From Ruania rhizosphaerae (lineage in GTDB: Bacteria; Actinomycetota; Actinomycetes; Actinomycetales; Beutenbergiaceae), in NCBI RefSeq assembly GCF_009805705.1, contig NZ_VSMB01000001.1, forward strand, positions 558,001 to 622,000: DNA of 64,000 bases, in the 5' to 3' direction. Positions 33,529 through 42,331 of this stretch are shown piece after piece. Each line of letters opens with the position of its first letter. Position 1 is the first letter of the stretch. A model generated the notes under the pieces. The model ran no database searches, had not been told where the DNA came from, and saw only the letters and a list, made by a program, of their open reading frames with translations. Made by a program: the position numbers and the translations under genes.

Positions 33529-34569
33529 CTAGAGGGCCTGTCGGATCACGCTGAGCGGGTCGGCGGCACCGTCCAGGATTGACCTGATGGCGGCCAGCAG
33601 TGTGAGCCGGTCGGCGATGCTCGCGAGTTGGGTGGTCACCAACGTCTCGGCGAGCCCGCTCGCGGCCACTCCCTCGACCGTCTGGCCGGCCTCGCGCATG
33701 TGCTCCAAGGCCTCGGCCGCGGTCTCGCCTGCACCGATCCGGGCGCCGTAGACCTTGTTCCGGCCCGACAACCCCGTGACCTCGAGATCACCGACACCGG
33801 GGAGCCCGAAGGCCGTCTCCACCCGGCCACCGAGCGCCTCGGCCACCAGCCCCATCTCCTGGGACGCCTTTGCGAAGATCGCGGACTTGAAGTTGTGCCA
33901 CGGCTCGCCGGTGGACTGCTCCAGCCCGTCGGCGAAGCCGAGCGCGATCGCGTACACGTTCTTCAGCGGAGCGCACACCTCCAGCCCGGCTTCGTCGTCA
34001 CTCACGCTGGGCTGGTAATCCGGGGTGCGCATCAGGTCGGCAAGCGCGGTGGCTGCCCGCCCGTCGTCGGTGGAGGCGAAGGCGGTGGCGGTGAACCGGC
34101 CTGCAGCCACCTCGTTGGCCTTGCACGGGCCGCCGATCGCGACGATCACGGCGCCGGGATCCTCGATCGCCTCGCGGACGGCCTCGGGCATCAGGTCGAT
34201 GGAGCCGTCCGTGCGCTGGTGGAAGCCCTTGCTCACCAGGCCGAGCACGGGTCGGTGGGCCGGGTCGGCCGAGCGGGTCAGGTGCGGCGCTGCACGGCGA
34301 CTCACCTCCAGCACCCCCACCGAGGCGACCGCCACGATCACCGCATCCGCGCCCGCCAGGGCATCGGCGATCCGGTCGCTCGTGAACACCTCGGTACCCC
34401 CGGCCAGGGGGACCTTCGTGCCGGGGTGAGGTCCGCCGTCGGCGAACTCCTCCAGGAAGTGATCGTCCAGCCAGGTGCCCCACAAGGCCACCTCGTGACC
34501 GTTCGCGCGCAGGGGAGTGGCCAGGGCCGAACCCATGGCACCGGCACCGAGGATTGTCACGCGCGCCAT
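33529..34569 (-). CDS. GpsA-like NAD(P)-dependent polyol/glycerol phosphate dehydrogenase
   Basis: With the ATG at 34569 (one-base TGATG overlap with the alcohol dehydrogenase) the protein has 346 residues. It shows the N-terminal ILGAGAMGSALA dinucleotide motif and catalytic Lys203 in PLKNVYAIALG, plus GLPGVGDLEVT and SGRNKVYGARIG. The GPSFA substrate loop of true GpsA is replaced by GPCKANEVA (about residues 147-155), so the substrate is likely not glycerol 3-phosphate. In this locus it would act on the phosphorylated sugar or polyol made by the FGGY kinase. Confidence 0.83.
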   Translation of the reverse strand: MARVTILGAGAMGSALATPLRANGHEVALWGTWLDDHFLEEFADGGPHPGTKVPLAGGTEVFTSDRIADALAGADAVIVAVASVGVLEVSRRAAPHLTRSADPAHRPVLGLVSKGFHQRTDGSIDLMPEAVREAIEDPGAVIVAIGGPCKANEVAAGRFTATAFASTDDGRAATALADLMRTPDYQPSVSDDEAGLEVCAPLKNVYAIALGFADGLEQSTGEPWHNFKSAIFAKASQEMGLVAEALGGRVETAFGLPGVGDLEVTGLSGRNKVYGARIGAGETAAEALEHMREAGQTVEGVAASGLAETLVTTQLASIADRLTLLAAIRSILDGAADPLSVIRQAL

Positions 34570-35603
34570 CAGGGCACCAGCGCAAACTTCGAGCCACGGC
34601 CGGCGGCCATGTCTTCCAGACTGTCCACGAGTGCCTCCAGCGGGCGGGTCTCGGTGATCAGGGACATCCCGTCCACCCGCCCGGTGGCCAGCAGCTTCAC
34701 CGCAGTGGCCACATATCGTGGCTGGTGGTGGAAGACGCCCTTCATAGTGAGCTCCTCGTAATGCACCCGCGAGGTGTCCACGCTCATCAGGGCCCCCTTC
34801 GGGGTGCCGCCGAACCAGACGGCGGTCCCTCCCGGGCGCACCGTGTCCAGCGTCTGCTCCCACACCGGGGGCAGGCCGACGGCCTCGATACCCACGTCCG
34901 CTCCCCGCTCACCGGGGGTGTGGGCACGGATGGCGTCCAGGCGAGCGTCGTCGTCGAGGTCGGTGATGTTCACCGTGTGCTCGGCGCCGGCGGTGACCGC
35001 CTGCTCCAGGCGCCAGGCGCTCTGGTCCACGCTGATCACGTGAGCGCCACGCAGGGTGGCCAGGCGCACGAACATCAGCCCGATCGGGCCGGCGCCGTGC
35101 ACCACCACAGAATCGCCGAGCCGGATGCCGGACTCGTCCATCCCGTGCACGACGGTGGCGAGCGGCTCCAGCGGGGCGGCGGCCTCGAACGGCAGGGTAT
35201 CGGGGATCTCGTAGGTGTTGCGCGCCACGATCGGGGCGGGCACCACGATCTCCTCGGCGAAGGCGCCGTTGAGGAAGACGAGGTTCTCGCACAGGCTCTC
35301 CCGGCCGATGGTGCACGCCCAGCAGTACCCGCACGGGGCAGTGTTCGCGGCGACCACGCGCATCCCGGGGGTGAACTTCTCCACGCCGGCACCCACCTCG
35401 GTGACCACACCGGCGAACTCGTGCCCGAACCGGGCCGGGAGGGTCGGGAACAGCTTCGGGTGCCCGCGGCGGTAGGACTTCAGATCGGTGCCGCAGGTCG
35501 CGGCGGCGCGCACCTCGACGGCGATCTCTCCCGGGCCGGGCTTCTCACGTTCGATCTCCTCGATCGCGAGCTGGCCGGGGCCGCGGAAGATCGCGGCCCT
35601 CAT
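34569..35603 (-). CDS. Zinc-dependent medium-chain alcohol/sorbitol dehydrogenase
   Basis: The ATG at 35603 gives 344 residues beginning MRAAIFRGPGQLAIEEI. Catalytic zinc ligands lie in AATCGTDLKSY (Cys) and RFGHEFAG (His-Glu). The structural zinc loop is partly kept: CGYCWACTIGRESLCE. The NAD site is VVVHGAGPIGLMFVRLA. Probably oxidizes a polyol. It sits between DeoR and the GpsA-like gene, all on the same strand, presumably one transcript. Confidence 0.9.
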   Translation of the reverse strand: MRAAIFRGPGQLAIEEIEREKPGPGEIAVEVRAAATCGTDLKSYRRGHPKLFPTLPARFGHEFAGVVTEVGAGVEKFTPGMRVVAANTAPCGYCWACTIGRESLCENLVFLNGAFAEEIVVPAPIVARNTYEIPDTLPFEAAAPLEPLATVVHGMDESGIRLGDSVVVHGAGPIGLMFVRLATLRGAHVISVDQSAWRLEQAVTAGAEHTVNITDLDDDARLDAIRAHTPGERGADVGIEAVGLPPVWEQTLDTVRPGGTAVWFGGTPKGALMSVDTSRVHYEELTMKGVFHHQPRYVATAVKLLATGRVDGMSLITETRPLEALVDSLEDMAAGRGSKFALVP

Positions 35604-35640
35604 GACGCTGATCCGTTCGGCTGGGGACCTCGGGTCATGG

Positions 35641-36453
35641 TCAACTCTCCTGTTCCTCGGTGACTTCGGCGACGATGACGGTCTCGACGTGCTCGCGCAG
35701 ACGGCGCAGGTCCGCAGGATCGATGCCGTCGTCGACGACGACAGCGTCCATCTCGGACAGGCCGGCCTGGCGGTGCAGAGCACGCCGGGAGAACTTGGTG
35801 TGGTCGACCAGCAGCACCGAACGCGCGGCCTGGTCGATGAGGGAGCGCTTGACCTGCAGCGGCCCCTCCTCGGGGTGGAAGACCGCGCCCTGCCCGACGG
35901 CGGTGGCCGAGAGGAAGAAGACGTCGATCTGGATCGAACGGATCGCCTCGTGCGTGCTCGATCCCTGGAAGGACTGGAAGCCGGGGGAGAACGTGCCGCC
36001 CAGCCCGAACATGGTGGCGTGCCCGGTGGCGGCGACCTGCTCGATCACGGGGAGGAAGTTCGAGACGATCGTCAGCTCATCCCGTGCGGCGAGGCCGTCC
36101 ACCAGTGCGAGGGCGCTCGTGGAGTCGTCGAGTGCGACCACCCGGGTGAGGTGGTCGGCGTCCAACTCCTCGAGCCAGGCGAGGGCGGCGTCGGCCATGG
36201 CGCGCTTCTGCGGCAGCATGTGATGCCGGCGGAGCCCCACGTTACGTTCCACCTCCTCGATCGGGGTGGCCTTGGCACCGGAACGCACCTTGGAGACCAC
36301 CCCCCGAGCGTCGAGCTCGTCCAGGTCCCGGTGGATGGTCATCGGGGTGACGCCGAAGTGCTCGGCAAGCTCGTCGATGCGGATGAACCCCTTGGCCGAG
36401 ACGATCTCCGAGATCTCGCTGCGTCGTTCCTGCGCGGCCTGGCGCCGTCTCAT
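35641..36453 (-). CDS. DeoR/GlpR-family transcriptional regulator
   Basis: A 270-residue protein with the DeoR HTH (IRIDELAEHFGVTPMTIHRDLDELDARG) and the DeoRC sensor with the sugar-phosphate site (DDSTSALALVDGLA, later VLLVDHTKFSRRA). These repressors sense phosphorylated sugars. It is divergent from the CUT2 importer, with an AT-rich operator region between, and heads the minus-strand dehydrogenase genes. Confidence 0.92.
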   Translation of the reverse strand: MRRRQAAQERRSEISEIVSAKGFIRIDELAEHFGVTPMTIHRDLDELDARGVVSKVRSGAKATPIEEVERNVGLRRHHMLPQKRAMADAALAWLEELDADHLTRVVALDDSTSALALVDGLAARDELTIVSNFLPVIEQVAATGHATMFGLGGTFSPGFQSFQGSSTHEAIRSIQIDVFFLSATAVGQGAVFHPEEGPLQVKRSLIDQAARSVLLVDHTKFSRRALHRQAGLSEMDAVVVDDGIDPADLRRLREHVETVIVAEVTEEQES

Positions 36454-36508
36454 GCTGCCTCCTCGCGATCACATGTCGTCATCGGCCTAGTGTGACCTGT
36501 GCAGGAAC

Positions 36509-36566
36509 CTAACACAGTGAATGTTAGAACGAAAGACTTGTACCGTTAGGAATCATCCTCTACAGT
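36509..36566 (+). promoter_or_regulatory. DeoR operator and CUT2 operon promoter
   Basis: Inverted repeat CTAACA - 7 bases - TGTTAG at 36509-36527. Just downstream TTGTAC (36538-36543), 17 bases, TACAGT (36561-36566) forms a promoter for the importer genes. The predicted transcription start near 36573 leaves a 76-base leader if translation starts at 36649. A single further half-site-like GTTAGGA follows at 36545. Confidence 0.6.
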
Positions 36567-36648
36567 CACTTTTCATGTGATGCGCGTTGTCGCGCTGATC
36601 ACCACACACTCACCGAGCCGCACGCATACCGAGACGAAGGGGTCCCGC

Positions 36649-38178
36649 GTGGTACCAGCACTGCAAGTGGATGGCCTGTTCAAGGCCTTCGGCGGTGTGC
36701 CCGTCCTGCATGACCTGAGCTTTGCCGTGGAGCCCGGGTCGGTGGTCGTGCTCGCCGGTGAGAACGGGGCCGGCAAGTCCACCCTGTTCAACATCGTGAT
36801 GGGCCGCCTGCCCGCCGACTCGGGAACCGTGACCCTCCGGGGAACCGAGCTGACCCACCCCTCGCCCCGTCATGCCCGTGACTTGGGTGTCGCGCTCGTC
36901 CCCCAGGAGCTCGCGCCCTATGAGGACCTCACAGTGGCGGAGAACATCGCCGTCGGACGCGAACCCCGGGCTGCCGGGTTCGTGCTGCGTCGCCGCCAGA
37001 TGCGTGCCCACGCCCGCGAGCTGCTCGCCGAGTTCGACGTCGACGTCGACCCGGACCTGCCGATGAACCGGCTCTCGGTGGCCCTCACGCAGATCGTGGA
37101 GATCGTCAAGGCCACCAGCTCCGGGGCAAAGATCCTGCTGCTGGACGAGCCGACCTCTTCCATCCCCGAGGCCGAGGTGGAACGGCTCTACCAGGTGATT
37201 CGCCGGTTGCGCGATCGCGGGGTCGCCATGGTCTACACCACCCACCGGATGCAGGAGATCGAGGCCATCGCCGATCGTGTGGTGGTCCTCCGCGACGGGG
37301 GGCTCACCCTGGACGAACCGGCACGAGAGGTGCGGCCCCACCAGATCGTGACCGCGATGATCGGCCGGGAGCTCGGCACCATGTTCCCCGAGCGTCCCGC
37401 TCCGGGGACGACCCCGGTGCTGGAGGTCAACGAGTTGCGCCGCCGGCCCGGCCGGCCCACCGTCGACCTCACCGTCCACGCCGGCGAGGTGGTCGGGCTC
37501 GGCGGGCTTGTGGGTGCCGGCCGATCGGCCACCCTCAAAGCCATCTTCGGAGCGAACCGGGCCGCCGCCGGGACCGTCACCGTCAACGGCAAGGCGCTGC
37601 ACCGGCAGTCCGTGCGCGCCTCCATCGATGCCGGCCTCGCCTTCGTCCCCGAGGACCGCAAGCGCGACGGCCTCGTGCTCGGACGCTCGATCCTCGACAA
37701 CATGACGCTGCCCTACATCGCCGACTACTCCCGGTTCGGGGTCATGCGTTCCCGGGCCCGCACCGCGGCCGCCACCCGGCACGTGGAGGACATGCGGCTG
37801 CGCTACCGCTCCCTGCAGCAGCTCACCGAGACTCTCTCCGGCGGAAACCAGCAGAAGATCGTCATCGCCCGCTGGATGGACCGCTCACCGGCCGTGCTCC
37901 TGCTCGACGAACCCACCCGCGGCGTGGACGTCGGTGCCCGGAGCGAGATCTACCGCATCATCAGCGAGCTCGCAGCCACGGGCTTGGCCGTGCTCGTGGC
38001 CAGTTCCGACATGCCCGAACTGATCGGACTCACGCACCGGGTGTTGGTCATGCGCGACGGCGCGATCGCCGGTGAGCTCGACCGCGCCGATCTCGACGCC
38101 CCCGACGCCCAAGCTCGCATCTTCCATCTGGCCAGCGGTGAGGACGCCGCCCGCCACACGACCGAGGAGGGTCGATGA
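36649..38178 (+). CDS. CUT2 sugar ABC transporter ATP-binding protein (RbsA-like)
   Basis: GTG at 36649 is preferred to the ATG at 36577 because AAGGGG lies six bases upstream and the longer N-terminus is poorly structured. The 509-residue protein has two ABC domains: first Walker A GENGAGKST, signature-like LSVALTQIVEI and DEPTSS; second with GLVGAGRSATLKAIF, signature LSGGNQQKIVIARW and DEPTRGVDVGAR. It powers ribose-type (CUT2) sugar import. ATGA overlap with the permease. Confidence 0.94.
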   Translation: MVPALQVDGLFKAFGGVPVLHDLSFAVEPGSVVVLAGENGAGKSTLFNIVMGRLPADSGTVTLRGTELTHPSPRHARDLGVALVPQELAPYEDLTVAENIAVGREPRAAGFVLRRRQMRAHARELLAEFDVDVDPDLPMNRLSVALTQIVEIVKATSSGAKILLLDEPTSSIPEAEVERLYQVIRRLRDRGVAMVYTTHRMQEIEAIADRVVVLRDGGLTLDEPAREVRPHQIVTAMIGRELGTMFPERPAPGTTPVLEVNELRRRPGRPTVDLTVHAGEVVGLGGLVGAGRSATLKAIFGANRAAAGTVTVNGKALHRQSVRASIDAGLAFVPEDRKRDGLVLGRSILDNMTLPYIADYSRFGVMRSRARTAAATRHVEDMRLRYRSLQQLTETLSGGNQQKIVIARWMDRSPAVLLLDEPTRGVDVGARSEIYRIISELAATGLAVLVASSDMPELIGLTHRVLVMRDGAIAGELDRADLDAPDAQARIFHLASGEDAARHTTEEGR

Positions 38179-39182
38179 CCAGAACCACGCCCGCGTTCTT
38201 TGCGAACGTCCGGCAGCTCACCGAAGGCAAGTCCGCCCGCGAGGTGGCCACGGCGTTGCTCGTGCGCAACGCCATGGTGCTCATCCTGCTGGTGGTGATC
38301 TGCTACTTCGCCTACCGCAGCGCGCGGTTCGCCACCCTCGACAACGTCACGACGATCCTCATCGCTGCCGCCCCGTTCGCCCTGATCGCCCTGGGGCAGA
38401 CGCTGGTGATCCTCACCGGCGGCATCGACCTCTCGGTCGGATCCGTGATCGCCGTCAGTGCCATGAGTGCAGCCTGGACGGCCGTACGGGTCCCTGACCA
38501 ACTCTGGCTCGCACCGGTCGTGGCGACCGGTGTGGGACTGCTGGCGGGCGCCGTCAACGGACTGCTGGTAAGCAGATTCTCCGTGCCACCGTTCGTGGCC
38601 ACCCTGGGCATGCTCACCGCCGCCTCCGGTTTCGCCTACGCCATCGGCAACGGCGCCCCGATCAACGGCGTACCCGACGGCTACGGCGCGTTCGCCAACA
38701 CCGAGGTGCTCGGGATGAAGATCCCCGTGCTGCTGATGATCGTCGGCTTCATCACCTTCTGGTTCGTGCTCCGGCACACCACGTTCGGTCTACGCATCTA
38801 CGCCATCGGCGGCAACTCCAGTGCCGCGTCTCTCGCCGGTGTCCCCACTGAGCGGACGCGGGTGTGGGTGTACCTGATCAGCGGCGGGCTGGCGGGGGTG
38901 TCCGGGCTGATGATCTCCTCCCGGGTGATCTCCGGATCCCCCACCCTCGGCCAGGGCTACGAGCTGGATGCCATCGCCGCCGTCGTGATCGGAGGCGCCA
39001 GCCTCTTCGGAGGCCGCGGCACCGTCTGGGGCACCCTGCTCGGCCTGATGCTCATCCAGACCCTCAACAACGGCCTGCAGATCCTCGTGATCCCCCCGTA
39101 CTGGCAGGCCGTCATCAAGGGCGCCCTCATCGCGGCCGCGGTCGCCATCGACGTCTGGGCCACCAGACGCACCCGTTCCTGA
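38175..39182 (+). CDS. CUT2 sugar ABC transporter permease (RbsC-like)
   Basis: A 335-residue membrane protein with about 9-10 helices, the conserved [21 protein letters not shown] and [29 protein letters not shown] segments of RbsC-type permeases. Start overlaps the ATPase stop by four bases. Single permease gene, so it likely works as a homodimer with the fused ATPase upstream. Confidence 0.94.
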   Translation: MTRTTPAFFANVRQLTEGKSAREVATALLVRNAMVLILLVVICYFAYRSARFATLDNVTTILIAAAPFALIALGQTLVILTGGIDLSVGSVIAVSAMSAAWTAVRVPDQLWLAPVVATGVGLLAGAVNGLLVSRFSVPPFVATLGMLTAASGFAYAIGNGAPINGVPDGYGAFANTEVLGMKIPVLLMIVGFITFWFVLRHTTFGLRIYAIGGNSSAASLAGVPTERTRVWVYLISGGLAGVSGLMISSRVISGSPTLGQGYELDAIAAVVIGGASLFGGRGTVWGTLLGLMLIQTLNNGLQILVIPPYWQAVIKGALIAAAVAIDVWATRRTRS

Positions 39183-39231
39183 CCACCCCCTACCCCAGCA
39201 AGAGATCCACCACCTGCAAGGAGGCACGAAG

Positions 39232-40263
39232 GTGCGACACCACACGAAGAAGAAGATGATGATTGCTGCCGCTCTCGGCGGCGGGCTGCTGCTCGCCGGT
39301 TGTGGCGCCGGCGATCCCGACGCCGGCGACGACTCGCTGCAGATCGGCGTGTCCGTCTACGACATGAGTTCGTTCATCACCCAGGGCCAGGAAGGGATGG
39401 AGGCCTACGCCGAGGCCAACGACATCGAGTTGCTGTGGAACTCCGCCGGGCTCGACGTCTCCACCCAGGCCGATCAGCTCGACCAGTACATCAACGCCGG
39501 CGTGGACGCGATCGTGGTCGTCCCCGTGCAGGCGGACTCCCTCGGTCCCCAGCTGGTGGCCGCCTCGGACGCAGGCATCCCCGTCATCCCGGTGAACGCG
39601 GCCCTCGACGACACCACCAATGTCACGGCCTCCGTCCTGCCCGACGACATCGCTGCCGGCGAGAGCGAGGCGCAGATGATGGTCGACGAGCTCGGCGGCG
39701 AGGGCAACGTCGTCATCCTGCAGGGCCCGCTCGGCCAGTCCGCCGAGCTCGACCGCACCGAGGGCATCGAGAATGTGCTCGCGGACAATCCCGACATCGA
39801 AGTCCTCGCGATGGACACCGCGAACTGGACCCGCGACGAGGCCGTGAACCTCATGGCCAACTGGATCTCCGCCTTCGGTGAGGACATCGACGGCGTCATC
39901 GCCGAGAACGACGACATGGGCCTCGGTGCCCTGCAGGCGCTGGAAGAGGCCGACATGAGTGTGCCGATCGTCGGCATCGACGGCATCGAGGACGGATTGG
40001 CCGCCGTCGCCGCCGGTGACTTCATCGGCACCCACCTCCAGCACGGCCGAGTCGAGCTCGCCGCGGGGCTGGCCGTGGCCGAGCGGGCCGCGAACGGTGA
40101 GGACGTCGAGGAGCTCTACACCTACGTGATGCCCACGGTGACGCCGGACAACGTCGAGGACGTGCAGGCCAACGTGGTCACCGACGTCGATGCCTTCCTG
40201 GACCGCCTGCCCGAGCTCATCGAAGCCAACCTCGCCTCCGGCGACCTGTCGAACGAGGAGTGA
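39232..40263 (+). CDS. CUT2 sugar-binding lipoprotein (RbsB-like)
   Basis: A 343-residue periplasmic-binding-type protein. A Lys-rich start, hydrophobic stretch and lipobox LLLAGC mark a lipoprotein, then a type I fold with [29 protein letters not shown] and [27 protein letters not shown]. It delivers the sugar to RbsA/C-type partners. A strong hairpin follows just after the stop, which may raise the level of this protein over the downstream enzyme. Confidence 0.93.
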   Translation: MRHHTKKKMMIAAALGGGLLLAGCGAGDPDAGDDSLQIGVSVYDMSSFITQGQEGMEAYAEANDIELLWNSAGLDVSTQADQLDQYINAGVDAIVVVPVQADSLGPQLVAASDAGIPVIPVNAALDDTTNVTASVLPDDIAAGESEAQMMVDELGGEGNVVILQGPLGQSAELDRTEGIENVLADNPDIEVLAMDTANWTRDEAVNLMANWISAFGEDIDGVIAENDDMGLGALQALEEADMSVPIVGIDGIEDGLAAVAAGDFIGTHLQHGRVELAAGLAVAERAANGEDVEELYTYVMPTVTPDNVEDVQANVVTDVDAFLDRLPELIEANLASGDLSNEE

Positions 40264-40268
40264 CCCAC

Positions 40269-40302
40269 CGCCGTCGGGTGCCATCCCCGGCACCCGACGG
40301 CG
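40269..40302 (+). terminator. Perfect 14-bp hairpin between binding protein and aldolase genes
   Basis: Arms 40269-40282 and 40289-40302 pair perfectly with a six-base loop, followed by CCTTTCG. It stands five bases after the binding-protein stop and 22 bases before the next start codon. Because the fusion enzyme follows on the same strand, it is probably a partial terminator or an mRNA stabiliser for the upstream importer genes. Confidence 0.75.
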
Positions 40303-40324
40303 CCTTTCGACCATGAGGAGAACG

Positions 40325-42247
40325 ATGACCATCCATGACGCCGCCCTGGACGCCTGCGTCCGCGCCTCCCGCACCCTGGGTTCGGACCCCTCCCTGGTGC
40401 TGCACGGAGGCGGCAACACCTCGGTCAAGTCCACCCGGACCGACGTCACCGGCGAGAGCGTCGAGGTGGTGCTGACCAAGGGCAGCGGGTATGACCTCGC
40501 CTCGATCGTGCCGGAGGGATTCACCCCGCTGCGCAAGGACCGGGTGCTGGCGCTCGCCGAGCTCGAGGCCTTGGACGACGTCTCCCTGGTGAACGAGCTC
40601 AAGCAGGCGTCCATGGATGCCTCCGCCCCCTCGGCCTCCATCGAGGCGATCCTGCACGCCCTCATCCCGCACCGGTTCGTGCTGCACACCCACGCCGACG
40701 CGATCGTCACCCTGACCAACCAGACCGACGGCGAGCGGCTCACCGCCGAGACCTTCGGCGAGGACGTCTGGGTGCTGCCCTACGTCAAGCCCGGCTTCGC
40801 GCTCGCCCGGCAGGTGGCCGTGGCGCTCGCGGACGTGGACGTGCGCGGGTTCCGGGGCATCGTGCTGCGCAACCACGGCCTGTTCACCTTCGCTGATGAT
40901 GCCGACGAGGCGTTGGCCACGCACCTGGAGTTGGTGCGCACCGCTGCCGCGGCGCTTCCGGAGATTCCCGACGGCGGCCCCTCGCCTGACGTGGATCCGC
41001 TCGCCCTGGCGGGGCTTCGGAAGGATCTCAGCGAGGCGGCCGGTGCGCCGATGGTGCTGCAGCGCCGCACCGGGACCGCGGTGGACGCGCTGCGGGGCAG
41101 GGAGGACATCGACGAGATCACCCAGCGGGGACCGCTGACGCCCGAGCACGTCATCCACACCAAGCGGGTGCCGATGGTGGGCACCGACGTGGCCGCCTAT
41201 GTGGCCGGGTACCAGGCCTATGTGGAGGAGCACCGCGAGCTGGTCAGCGGTGAGCTCACCCCGATCGACCCGGCGCCGCGCGTGATTCTGGACGAGACTC
41301 TGGGATTCCTCACCGCGGGGCGGACAGTCAAGGCGGCCACTGTGGCCGCGGACATCTACGAGCACACGGCCGCAGGGATCCTGCGGGCTGAGGCGATGAG
41401 TGGGTATCGCACCCTCTCGCCGGCCGAGGCGTTCGATATCGAGTACTGGGTGCTGGAGCAGCGCAAGCTGCGTGCGAAGGGCGACCCGCCGCCGTTCGCG
41501 GGTGAGGTGGCACTGGTCACCGGGGCCGCCTCGGGGATCGGACGCGCCTGTGCACAGGCGCTATGGGAGGCGGGGGCCGCCGTCATCGCCCTCGACCGGG
41601 ACGCTGCCGTGACTGAGGCGAACGCGCCGGACTGGTACGGCATCATCTGCGACGTCTCCGACGCCGACGCCGTGCGGGCCGCGGTGGCCGAGGGGGCGGG
41701 CCACTTCGGTGGCCTGGACATCCTGGTGCCCGCTGCGGGTGTATTCGCCGCCTCGCACCCGATCGACGGGTTCCCGGCCGAGCCGTGGGCGAAGAGCCTG
41801 GACGTGAACGTCACCGGCTTGCTGACCCTGCTCGGTGCCGCGCACCCGTATCTCGCGCTCGCGCCGCGGCAGGGGCGCGTGGTGCTGGTCGGGTCGAAGA
41901 ACGTCCCGGCGCCCGGTCAGGGTGCGGCGGCGTACTCGGCGTCCAAGGCTGCGGCCACCCAGCTCGCCCGAGTGGCGGCGCTGGAGTGGGCGCCGGACGG
42001 GGTCCGGGTGAACACGGTCAACCCGGACGCCGTCTTCGACACGGCGCTGTGGTCACCGGAACTGCTGGAGCAGCGGGCCGCGAAGTACGGGATGTCGGTG
42101 GCCGACTACAAGCGCCGCAACCTGCTGCGCGCGGAGATCACCAGCGCCGACGTCGGCGAGCTCGTGGCGGCGATGTGTGGCCCGCTGTTCGCCGCGACCA
42201 CGGGTGCGCAGGTACCGATCGACGGCGGCAGCGACCGAATCGTCTGA
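40325..42247 (+). CDS. Bifunctional class II aldolase / short-chain dehydrogenase
   Basis: A 640-residue fusion. Residues about 1-390 are a RhaD/FucA-type class II aldolase: GGGNTSVKS near the start, HTHADAI metal histidines, and IVLRNHGLF. The C-terminal part (about 395-640) is a full SDR: VTGAASGIG, catalytic YSASKAA, end GAQVPIDGGSD. Known relatives act in rhamnose-type catabolism, coupling oxidation of the aldehyde to cleavage. Here no rhamnose isomerase is near, so the ketose phosphate may differ. A GAGGAG site precedes the ATG. Confidence 0.9.
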   Translation: MTIHDAALDACVRASRTLGSDPSLVLHGGGNTSVKSTRTDVTGESVEVVLTKGSGYDLASIVPEGFTPLRKDRVLALAELEALDDVSLVNELKQASMDASAPSASIEAILHALIPHRFVLHTHADAIVTLTNQTDGERLTAETFGEDVWVLPYVKPGFALARQVAVALADVDVRGFRGIVLRNHGLFTFADDADEALATHLELVRTAAAALPEIPDGGPSPDVDPLALAGLRKDLSEAAGAPMVLQRRTGTAVDALRGREDIDEITQRGPLTPEHVIHTKRVPMVGTDVAAYVAGYQAYVEEHRELVSGELTPIDPAPRVILDETLGFLTAGRTVKAATVAADIYEHTAAGILRAEAMSGYRTLSPAEAFDIEYWVLEQRKLRAKGDPPPFAGEVALVTGAASGIGRACAQALWEAGAAVIALDRDAAVTEANAPDWYGIICDVSDADAVRAAVAEGAGHFGGLDILVPAAGVFAASHPIDGFPAEPWAKSLDVNVTGLLTLLGAAHPYLALAPRQGRVVLVGSKNVPAPGQGAAAYSASKAAATQLARVAALEWAPDGVRVNTVNPDAVFDTALWSPELLEQRAAKYGMSVADYKRRNLLRAEITSADVGELVAAMCGPLFAATTGAQVPIDGGSDRIV

Positions 42248-42277
42248 GACGGCCCCGGTCGGGCACCCACAACAAGA

Positions 42278-42317
42278 AATCCCTCGTCGATCTGGTCAAC
42301 CAGATCGACGAGGGATT
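42278..42317. terminator. Bidirectional terminator hairpin
   Basis: A perfect 18-bp stem (42278-42295 with 42300-42317) and a TCAA loop, between the convergent fusion enzyme (stop 42247) and alanine-rich protein (stop 42332). Flanked by AACAAGAA on the left and TCTCTTT on the right, so it can work in both directions. Confidence 0.88.
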
Positions 42318-42331
42318 CTCTTTGGTCTGGG

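Noticed and set aside
36577-36648. ATG at 36577 as the start of the RbsA-like gene
   Set aside because: It lies only about four bases from the predicted transcription start, and the extra residues lack family features; GTG at 36649 has a ribosome site.
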